DNA of 64,000 bases, from contig NZ_JACVAI010000001.1 in the NCBI RefSeq assembly GCF_014851765.1, positions 62,001-126,000 of the forward strand. The letters run 5' to 3'. The notes under the pieces are model-generated. The model saw only the letters and a program-made list of their open reading frames with translations, ran no database searches and had not been told where the DNA came from. Within the stretch, counting starts at the first letter, position 1. Each line of letters begins with the position of its first letter. This DNA comes from Pseudomonas sp. PDM04 (lineage in GTDB: Bacteria > Pseudomonadota > Gammaproteobacteria > Pseudomonadales > Pseudomonadaceae). Made by a program: the position numbers and the translations under genes. Shown here piece by piece: positions 58,104 through 64,000 of this stretch.

Positions 58104-58442
58104 TCAGCCTGGCTGTGAAGGTGATGCCTGGAACTCCAGATTATCCAGCGCCCGATTCACCGCCAGGTCCGCCAGCATGATGATCTGCTGGATACCCAAC
58201 AGCATGTGGCGTTGCGGACCGTCGACGAATACCGAGAGATCACCGGCCATGACGCTGGCTGAAGCGAGTGATTCACAGGCACTGGCGAGCAGGGTTTCGG
58301 TATCGATGTCCGGGGCGATGGAGAACATTGTGCTGGGGGTGTGGGGTGACGCGGTATTCGGCAGCGATGGATCAAAAGCCGGGTCGTCGGCAGATTCGCT
58401 TTGTGAGGGTGATTCAGGGGGATTGGGCGTTGGTTTTGGCAT
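58104..58442 (-). CDS. DUF6124 family protein, copy 2
   Basis: A 112-residue near-duplicate of copy 1, differing at the C-terminus (DNLEFQASPSQPG instead of DNLELQAPH) because the duplicated block ends at 58125. Same core as above. The coding block is almost identical to copy 1, but the leaders have diverged, which points to recent gene conversion or duplication of only the coding part. It lies between copy 1 and csgG on the minus strand and is unlikely to be part of the curli operon. Confidence 0.8.
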   Translation of the reverse strand: MPKPTPNPPESPSQSESADDPAFDPSLPNTASPHTPSTMFSIAPDIDTETLLASACESLASASVMAGDLSVFVDGPQRHMLLGIQQIIMLADLAVNRALDNLEFQASPSQPG

Positions 58443-58639
58443 GGTGAAGCTCCTTGATCAATGGAGCCGCCACACATTGCTGCTAAACAAGGAGGTGGCA
58501 GCTGTACGCGGGTTAGCAGACCAGGGATCAAGGAACCCGGCGCACCGAAGTGCCCCACGCACAGCCACCATGACGAGGTGATCTCGGCGTGCCTTGAAAT
58601 TGTCCGAGCTGCTAAACCCGATCGCTGAATCGGCAGCGA
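58443..58639 (-). ncRNA. Structured 5' leader of DUF6124 copy 2
   Basis: It has the same architecture as copy 1: CTGCTAA at 58480-58486 and 58609-58615, TTAGCAG at 58513-58519, the GCAC-CGAA-GTGC hairpin at 58542-58553, and the terminal hairpin TCGCTG..CAGCGA at 58622-58639. Against copy 1, TCGCTAA/TTAGCGA became CTGCTAA/TTAGCAG: two base pairs changed on both sides, strong evidence of RNA pairing. Confidence 0.6.
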
Positions 58640-58917
58640 TGCGCAAACGTTAGAGACCCGAACCAAGACACACAAGCCGGCGGATTCTGGCGTAGTTTTA
58701 GGCAAAGGAGCAAGGCGATGTAGTGGTGCAGATGTCCTACAGCAGAAGTCATTTGCAAAGAAAATCCACTGTAGGAGCGCGCTTGCTCGCGAGGGACCTG
58801 AGAGCACACGGGGGTGTCAGGCAAACCGCGTTATCGTTGACGACCATCGCGAGCAGGCTCGCTCCCACAGGAGGCGCCCACCAAAAACCACCGAACCACC
58901 AAATCACCAAACCACAA

Positions 58918-59275
58918 GGCCGAGCGTCAGCTCGCCTTGCGCTTTGGATCTTGCTTCTGCTTTTGATCCACCCGCCCCTTCGGAAGGCTGAGTGGAGGCA
59001 TTCATCCGGGGAATGGGCGCGCAGCGCCGTGCGGCGAAGCCGCACACATCGAGAGGAGGTGCAGCGCAGCAAACCGGAGGCGATGTCCCCGGATGGATGC
59101 CGGAGCGAGGGTATCCCGAGCCTAGGCGAGGGACCGTACGCTTGGGGCGAGACCTTTTGGTTCCTTTTGGGGCGTTTGCCAAAAGGGACTCGCCGTAAGG
59201 GCGAAACCATAAGCCGCCGTTACCGCAGAAACGGATATGTACACCAGCAAGAACATGGTCGACAGACAAACCGCC
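58918..59275. repeat. Dispersed GC-rich repeat, copy 2
   Basis: Partner of 57621-57986, with about 10-15 percent difference by eye. It is flanked by REP units (around 58845-58870 upstream and 59345-59370 downstream). The stretch 58640-59491 otherwise shows no supported gene. Confidence 0.8.
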
Positions 59276-59491
59276 TTCGCTGGCAAGCCAGCTCCCACAA
59301 TGACCGCGTACAGCCGCAGCGATTAGGTTGCCTGCGAGGCCGTCATCGCGAGCAGGCTCGCTCCCACAAGGGTTATGGGTACATCCGCAAAAACTGCGGT
59401 GGCTGTTCGGCCGCCATCGCTGGCAAGCCAGCTCCTACAGGGTTCAGATTACAACCAGCGAGCACCAGGTCGGCCCGCAGGCCGCCTCGGT

Positions 59492-60349
59492 TCACTCCTC
59501 CTCGGTCACCCGGTTCTGGCTCAAATAACGATCGAGCGTCTCATTCTGCGCCGGCACCGAGTTATCCCCCGCCACCTGCCACAGACGCCGCTCGATGCCC
59601 TGGGCCAGCAGATGCCCCACCGCCGCTTCAATCGCCGACAACACACACAACTGCGCCGGTTCGTTGGTGGTATAGCCAACCTCCGCCTCGAGCAGCTTCT
59701 TGAACTCGATGAACTTGAAGACCCCGGCGCTGCGCCCCACCGAGTAGATGGTCTTGCTGGTCATGACATTGGCCAGCACCTGCCCGCTGCGCACATCCAC
59801 GGCGCGCAGGTTGACCGTGACCTGGTCCACGCGATACTCCCGGGAAATGTCGATACCGAGGTAGCGCGCCCCTTCCCCGCCGCTCTTCACGTTGGTGTCG
59901 TAGGCAATGATCCCGCCCTCGAGCATCATGTTCGCCGCTTGCAACGGAGGCAGTTCAGCCTGGATGTTCACCGGGGTGTTGGGCTTTTTCTGCGAGGCGC
60001 GGATGATCTTGCGCTCGGTCAGCAGGTTCTGCAGCCCTTCGCGCTCCAGCACCACGAACCAGCCGCTGGCCTGCAACGCGTCCATCAACATGCTCGCCGC
60101 CCCCTGGGTCACGCTGGTGGAGAACGAGCTGGCCGGCGTCGGTTTGTACTGCCCGGTCTGGTCGCGAAAGCCGTACACCACCGCCATCAACCGGCCCTTG
60201 GGGCGCGGCATGTTGATCAAGTCGTAGTAAGTCGAAGCCCTTGGGGTCAGCGTCGGGGTTTCGCTGTCCTGCTCGGCGCCGACCGGCTCGCGCAGACTGC
60301 ACCCTTGTAACGCGGCCAACATCAGCCCCAGCACCATTATTTTTTTCAT
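59492..60349 (-). CDS. csgG: Curli secretion channel lipoprotein CsgG
   Basis: A 285-residue outer-membrane pore lipoprotein; MKKIMVLGLMLAALQGC gives the lipobox Cys17. CsgG-family blocks: MAVVYGFRDQTGQYKPTPASSFSTSVTQGAASML, WFVVLEREGLQNLLTERKIIRASQ, LEGGIIAYDTNVKSGGEGARYLGI and VTVNLRAVDVRSGQVLANVMTSKTIYSVG. It forms the nonameric channel for curlins. The ATG at 60349 has AAGG upstream; the longer frame runs over csgF. Last gene of the secretin-pseudopilin-csgEFG operon. Confidence 0.95.
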   Translation of the reverse strand: MKKIMVLGLMLAALQGCSLREPVGAEQDSETPTLTPRASTYYDLINMPRPKGRLMAVVYGFRDQTGQYKPTPASSFSTSVTQGAASMLMDALQASGWFVVLEREGLQNLLTERKIIRASQKKPNTPVNIQAELPPLQAANMMLEGGIIAYDTNVKSGGEGARYLGIDISREYRVDQVTVNLRAVDVRSGQVLANVMTSKTIYSVGRSAGVFKFIEFKKLLEAEVGYTTNEPAQLCVLSAIEAAVGHLLAQGIERRLWQVAGDNSVPAQNETLDRYLSQNRVTEEE

Positions 60350-60392
60350 GACCTTACTCCCCATCAAACCGCATCCCTGGACCCAAAGCCCT

Positions 60393-60827
60393 TCAAGGGG
60401 CCAGGCCACTCACCTGGATTTCCGAAATCTCACCCGTCGCCCGGTCCGTCACAACGATGGTCAATTGGCCGGAGTCGTCGACGACGTTGACGATAAAAGC
60501 GTCAGTGGTCAGGCTCCCCGTGTTGCCGGCGGAGATGTTGTCCAGCAACTGCCCGAGCAGGCGTGATTGCAACTGGCTGGTGAAGCGCTCCAGCGCCGAG
60601 GTGCCGGCCACCGACGTGCGTTTTTTCAGATCGGGATCGTCGTAGTCGTTCTGCGCCTGGGCATTGTTGAGCAACCAGGTGCCGTTCAACGGGTTGCCGC
60701 CGAACGATGGGTTGATCGGCGTGTAGACCAGTTCCGTGGCGTGCACCAGGCTGCAACTGCCAAGCCCGAGCAGGCACAGGCCGGCCCGCGAAAGCGCTGA
60801 ACGTTGCGAGAAGTTTGTTGTTTTCAT
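60393..60827 (-). CDS. csgF: Curli assembly protein CsgF
   Basis: A 144-residue exported protein. After the signal (ending VHA), TELVYTPINPSFGGNPLNGTWLLNNAQAQNDYDDP matches the CsgF N-terminus that inserts into the CsgG pore, and VTDRATGEISEIQVSGL matches its end. It couples CsgG to the nucleator. It overlaps csgE by 4 bp and is followed by csgG after 43 bp. Confidence 0.95.
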   Translation of the reverse strand: MKTTNFSQRSALSRAGLCLLGLGSCSLVHATELVYTPINPSFGGNPLNGTWLLNNAQAQNDYDDPDLKKRTSVAGTSALERFTSQLQSRLLGQLLDNISAGNTGSLTTDAFIVNVVDDSGQLTIVVTDRATGEISEIQVSGLAP

Positions 60828-61213
60828 AATTCGTCCCTCTCAAGGTCCGTTGTGTCCTGCAACATGGCTTCCAGCTTGCGCTGGACGATCTGCCCGCGTA
60901 CCCAGTCGGCGGCGTCGTACGCCTCGTCCTTGAGTTCCACGGTGTTTGGCGGCAGAAACCGCCGGTAAACCAGGCGCTGCTGATATTCCACGGTGACCAG
61001 GGCGCCCCAGCGCGCCGAAGGCCGTTCACGTACCACCAGGTTGAAATCCATCGGGCTGGTGGCACGCAGGCGTTCACTGAACGAGTAATAAAAGTCGTGG
61101 CCGATGTGCGAAATCGTGTCATCGACGATGAAACCCATCATTTCGTCCTCTTCGCCGGCCGCGGCGGCAGCGGACGCCAGCATCAGGATCAGGGCCAGGC
61201 AGCGGCGGTTCAT
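60824..61213 (-). CDS. csgE: Curli secretion specificity factor CsgE
   Basis: A 129-residue periplasmic cap of the CsgG channel. Signal peptide MNRRCLALILMLASAAAA, then GFIVDDTISHIGHDFYYSFSERL, VVRERPSARWGALVTVEYQQRLVYRRFL and the end LQDTTDLERDEL, closely matching E. coli CsgE. The start at 61213 overlaps the stop of the pseudopilin gene by 4 bp, so csgE is translationally coupled to a type II secretion-like gene. Confidence 0.95.
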   Translation of the reverse strand: MNRRCLALILMLASAAAAAGEEDEMMGFIVDDTISHIGHDFYYSFSERLRATSPMDFNLVVRERPSARWGALVTVEYQQRLVYRRFLPPNTVELKDEAYDAADWVRGQIVQRKLEAMLQDTTDLERDEL

Positions 61214-61749
61214 GGCTGCAACCCCTGAGGCGATCTGGACGGTCCCTTGCCGGCACCCGGCGCGCCGTCGAGGAACGCCTTCTCGGCCACGAACTGCCAG
61301 TCCTTGTAGCTCGCCATGCCGGCAAAATCCGACCACTGGCTGGGGAAGTCCGCCTGCTTCAACGGTTTGTCCGTGGAGGCGCTGGTGAGGCCGGTGATGC
61401 GCCCGTCGAACCCGCGCATCAAGGCCCATTCGCCGCCGGTGATCGGGTCCGGGTACAGCTGACGCAAATGGTGCTTGGGGTTGGGAAAACGCTCGTCCTG
61501 CAACAGGTCCTCCAGGGCCTTGGGGTACTGCGCCAGCCCGGGCGAACTGCGGTAGTAGCTGCGCAAGGCCTGGGCGTATTGCGTACCGACCCACAGCAAC
61601 TGGCGCTCGCGGTCACGGCGTGCCGCAGTGGCCCACAACTCGCCGGCACTGGCCAGCCCCATGGCCATGACCAGGATCAGCAGCAGCACGCCCAGGTAGG
61701 TGAAGCCGTCTTCGCCTGCGGGCCTACCATTCGGAAAAAAGGCTGCCAT
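61210..61749 (-). CDS. Type II secretion-type pseudopilin (third)
   Basis: A 179-residue prepilin-like protein. The leader GEDG|FTYLGVLLLILVMAMGLASAGELW has the prepilin peptidase site after Gly, Phe at +1, but Tyr-Leu-Gly instead of the usual TLxE at +2 to +5, so the conserved Glu5 is missing. The rest is soluble (RDRERQLLWVGTQYAQALRSYYRSSPG). It overlaps the preceding pseudopilin by 26 bp and csgE by 4 bp. Lack of Glu5 is typical of GspK-like tip pseudopilins; length is short for GspK. Confidence 0.8.
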   Translation of the reverse strand: MAAFFPNGRPAGEDGFTYLGVLLLILVMAMGLASAGELWATAARRDRERQLLWVGTQYAQALRSYYRSSPGLAQYPKALEDLLQDERFPNPKHHLRQLYPDPITGGEWALMRGFDGRITGLTSASTDKPLKQADFPSQWSDFAGMASYKDWQFVAEKAFLDGAPGAGKGPSRSPQGLQP

Positions 61750-62098
61750 CACGCGCCCTCCCTGTGGCTCCGCTCTTGATGTCGGCGACCGCGCCCGGTA
61801 CGCCGTCCGGCGGTGCGACCATTACCCAGAGGTCCTTGCGCTCGGCGATCGGGTCCATCGGCGCATTGCGCAGGTAACGCTGCTCCACCAGTTGCTCGAG
61901 CGAATCGGGATAACGCCCAGTGTCGCCGTAGTAGTGATCCAGGGCTTCGCGCATCGATGCCAGGCTTTGGCGCAGGGTGGTCTCTTTCGAGGATTCCAGG
62001 CTTTCGAAATAACGGGGCATGGCGATGGTCATGAGGGTCGCGATGATTGCCATGACCACCATCAGTTCCAGCAGGGTAAAGCCCTTTTGCCGACGCAT
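61724..62098 (-). CDS. GspG-like major pseudopilin (second)
   Basis: A 124-residue pseudopilin: MRRQKG|FTLLELMVVMAIIATLMTIAMPRYF with cleavage after Gly6 and Glu at +5. The C-terminal part (SMREALDHYYGDTGRYPDSLEQLVEQRYLRNAPMDPI) matches GspG. It is separated from the previous gene by 3 bp. With no GspE, GspF or GspC in view, the assembly machinery must be upstream beyond the window or elsewhere. Confidence 0.88.
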   Translation of the reverse strand: MRRQKGFTLLELMVVMAIIATLMTIAMPRYFESLESSKETTLRQSLASMREALDHYYGDTGRYPDSLEQLVEQRYLRNAPMDPIAERKDLWVMVAPPDGVPGAVADIKSGATGRARDGSLFSEW

Positions 62099-62101
62099 GA
62101 T

Positions 62102-62575
62102 TCACCACTCCCGATACGCAATGCCGTTGAGGCCCTTGCCCCGCGCCTTCGAATACACGTCGAAGATGTCTTCGCCTTCGCGCGGGTTCTGCGCCGAACT
62201 GTCGTAGGCACGCAGGCCCCAGCCACCTTCGTCGTCGCGCTTGACCGGGACCAGCGGGTCCCGGGGCACGCGGCGCAGGAAATAGAACTTGGCGCCCTTG
62301 GCGCTGCGCACGTCGCGCACGCCGTCCACCAGCACCTTGAGGCTGGGCGGATAGCCGCTGCTGTTCAGCGACTTCTCGATGTAACCGGCGTCGAACGCGC
62401 GTTTGTAGGCGTCGATCGCATCGCGGATCTGATACAGCGCGGTGCGCAGTTCCTGCTCCTTGCCCCGGCGCACCACTGTCTCGGTCAGCGGTGCGGCCAT
62501 GCTGGCCAGCAGGCCGATCAGCGCCAGCGTCACCACCACTTCGACCAGGGTAAAACCACGTTGCGAGGCGTTCAT
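62102..62575 (-). CDS. GspG/GspH-like pseudopilin (first)
   Basis: A 157-residue pseudopilin: MNASQRG|FTLVEVVVTLALIGLLASMAAP, cleavage after Gly7 with Glu at +5, then ALYQIRDAIDAYKRAFDAGYI and a GspG-like tail FLRRVPRDPLVPVKRDDEGGWGLRAY. The ATG at 62575 lies 2 bp after the secretin stop; an in-frame TTG at 62581 is unlikely. Part of the same operon. Confidence 0.87.
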   Translation of the reverse strand: MNASQRGFTLVEVVVTLALIGLLASMAAPLTETVVRRGKEQELRTALYQIRDAIDAYKRAFDAGYIEKSLNSSGYPPSLKVLVDGVRDVRSAKGAKFYFLRRVPRDPLVPVKRDDEGGWGLRAYDSSAQNPREGEDIFDVYSKARGKGLNGIAYREW

Positions 62576-62577
62576 GA

Positions 62578-64000
62578 TCAAGGCTTCTCGATAAAGACCT
62601 GGGTGGTGGTCGCGGCCACCGGGCGGTCGATGCGATCGGTGGTCACGGACATTGGCAGGCTGCGATCCGGCGCCTGGATGTGCATGCTGGTTTCGGTGCC
62701 AGTGGTGAACTCCATGTCGGACGGGCTCTGGTACGGCAGGTTGCGCACCACCCGCGGGGTGATCGACAGCACCAGCTCCGATTTGCTGACCGAGTCCTTG
62801 TTGCTGCCGAACAACCGGCCCAGCCCCGGGATGTCCCCCAGACCGGGGATCTTGTTGCCGGTGGCGCCATGGTCGTTGCGCATCAGCCCCGCCAGGATCT
62901 GCGTTTCGCCGTCATGCAGGCGCAGGGTGGTCTGGGCGTTGCGGGTATCGACCTGGACCGGAATCGTGCCCTGGCGGGTCGGTTCCAGCGGCGTGGCGTT
63001 ACTGACTTCGAGGGCGATCTTGATCGCCACTTCGTTGTTCAGGTGCACGGTCGGCTGCACTTCCAGTTTCAGGCCGACGTCCAGGTAGGTCACGCTTTCA
63101 GTGATCACCGGACCCTGGGTGGACGGCACCGAGGTGGCGCTGATGATCGGCACGCGCTGACCGATGTGGATGCGCGCCTGTTCGCGGTTGCTGACGCGAA
63201 TGGTCGGACTGGCCAGGGTATTGATGTCGTTGTCCTGGGCATTGATCTTGGCCTGGGGCGACGGCGAGATGGTGATCCGGCTGGAGTCGATGCCCTTGAG
63301 CTGGTTGAGCAGCGTCACCGGCGAACCGTCGCTGTTGATCACGCCGAAGGTATTGGGCCATTGCAGGCCGAGGTCGAGAATCCGTTGGGTGGCGACTTCC
63401 ATCACCTCCACTTCCAGCACCACTTCCGGGTTGGACTGGTCTTGCGATTGCAGGAGTTTTTCGGCCATGCGGATCGCGTCTTCGGTGTCGCGCATGGTCA
63501 ATGTGTTGAGGCGTTCGTCGACGAACACGTCGCGGGTCTTGAGCATGGTCTTGACCATGTTCAACGCCGTGTTGGCGTCGATGCTGGTCAGGTAGAACGT
63601 GCGCATCACCAGCTCCTGGTAATCCTTGAGCTTCTGCGGCGAATCCGGGTAGATCAGCAGGGTGTTTTCGTTCACCACCTTCTGGTGCAGCTGGTTTTGT
63701 TGCAGCAACAGATCCACCGCGTCTTCGATGCGCACGTCGCGCACGAAGATCGTCGCCTTCATGTCCGGGCGCAGGTCCTTGTCGAAGATGAAGTTCAGGC
63801 CGGCGACCTGGGACAGCACTTCGAAAATGGTCTTCAGGTTGGCGTCGCGAAACTCCAGGGTGACCGGCCGATCCAGGCGGGTGCGCAGTTGCGGGTAGGG
63901 GATGACGTTGCGGCTCTGTACCAGGCGGATACTGCCTTGCAGTTCCAGGGCGCCGGCATTTTGCGGGTCCAGTTCGAGGATTTGCTTGACCTGGCGGTCG
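62578..64000 (-). CDS. Secretin (GspD/PilQ/MshL family), 5' end outside window
   Basis: At least 474 residues are visible; the start is beyond base 64000. The N-terminal visible part (QVKQILELDPQNAGALELQG) is TPR-like. A STN/secretin N-domain follows (VTLEFRDANLKTIFEVLSQVAGLNFIFDKDL) with further N repeats. The secretin core has ASPTIRVSNREQARIHIGQRVPI, VTYLDVGLKLEVQPTVHLNNEV and ILAGLMRNDHGATGNKIPGLGDIPGLGRLFGS, the conserved gate motif. It forms an outer-membrane channel. First visible gene of the operon that ends with csgEFG. Confidence 0.9.
   Translation of the reverse strand, partial: DRQVKQILELDPQNAGALELQGSIRLVQSRNVIPYPQLRTRLDRPVTLEFRDANLKTIFEVLSQVAGLNFIFDKDLRPDMKATIFVRDVRIEDAVDLLLQQNQLHQKVVNENTLLIYPDSPQKLKDYQELVMRTFYLTSIDANTALNMVKTMLKTRDVFVDERLNTLTMRDTEDAIRMAEKLLQSQDQSNPEVVLEVEVMEVATQRILDLGLQWPNTFGVINSDGSPVTLLNQLKGIDSSRITISPSPQAKINAQDNDINTLASPTIRVSNREQARIHIGQRVPIISATSVPSTQGPVITESVTYLDVGLKLEVQPTVHLNNEVAIKIALEVSNATPLEPTRQGTIPVQVDTRNAQTTLRLHDGETQILAGLMRNDHGATGNKIPGLGDIPGLGRLFGSNKDSVSKSELVLSITPRVVRNLPYQSPSDMEFTTGTETSMHIQAPDRSLPMSVTTDRIDRPVAATTTQVFIEKP

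Noticed and set aside
57196..58646. Open frames at 57196-57465 and 58458-58646 (minus strand) upstream of the DUF6124 genes
   Set aside because: They cover the structured leaders. The peptides of the two copies are conserved only where the RNA elements are, frames shift between copies, and compensatory base-pair changes ignore codons.
57648..59210. Several frames within the dispersed repeats (for example 57648-57899 +, 57601-57921 -, 58749-59210 -)
   Set aside because: The repeat is GC-rich and open in many frames on both strands at once; there are no domains, and frames break between the two repeat copies.

Overview
The window is high-GC chromosomal DNA from a Pseudomonas, most likely of the P. 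fluorescens group. The evidence is the many copies of the REP palindrome (GTGGGAGCGAGCCTGCTCGC and variants), the codon bias (long antisense shadow frames everywhere), and Pseudomonas-typical families: DUF2790, DUF6124, aruFG, the PA4872-type oxaloacetate decarboxylase, dhcAB-atoB and a curli locus. I saw no rRNA, tRNA, CRISPR array, prophage or insertion sequence. Two genes are cut by the window ends: a repeat-bearing secreted protein at base 1 and a secretin at base 64000.

1-10.7 kb: a repeat-containing secreted protein and a DUF2790 protein diverge from an OmpR/EnvZ-type two-component system. A three-gene phospholipid cassette (CDP-alcohol transferase, PlsC-like, CdsA-like) follows, then a BufB/BufC (MNIO enzyme plus partner) pair, formamidase, a winged-helix methyltransferase and a sirtuin. 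GATACA-type motifs recur in four of the promoter regions and may define a small regulon of the response regulator.

10.7-33.9 kb: mostly metabolism and housekeeping. It holds a LysR regulator with dhcAB-atoB, MntH, a DUF3833/chalcone-isomerase-like pair of the type seen in light or singlet-oxygen clusters, a hydrolase, an AotO-like deacylase with an orphan AotJ-like binding protein, rhodanese/FtrA-like, CobF, AruF/AruG, oxaloacetate decarboxylase, a decayed diguanylate cyclase, a Baeyer-Villiger monooxygenase with a hydrolase, HglS and a DJ-1-like protein.

34-42.4 kb: an orphan Hcp followed by about 580 bp of structured DNA without a clear gene, two small proteins, an AttEFGH-like ABC exporter with a CrtC/AttH-type lipoprotein, a HigBA-like toxin-antitoxin pair, a methyltransferase and a small secreted protein.

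42.4-64 kb, the most interesting part. A sigma-54 response regulator, two closely related sensor kinases, a SCO-cytochrome c fusion and a 935-residue multicopper oxidase resemble the Mn(II)-oxidation regulatory and McoA genes described in P. putida GB-1. Immediately divergent is an operon preceded by a textbook -24/-12 promoter and a palindromic upstream site. It encodes two related secreted proteins of unknown function, a CsgB-like minor curlin and a 481-residue CsgA-like major curlin. After two nearly identical DUF6124 genes with covarying structured leaders comes the oppositely oriented operon secretin - three pseudopilins - csgE - csgF - csgG. The curli secretion genes therefore sit in one translationally coupled operon with type II secretion-like parts. 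I infer a sigma-54-controlled extracellular amyloid system linked to a metal-oxidising multicopper oxidase. The gene calls are firm; the functional link is a hypothesis.
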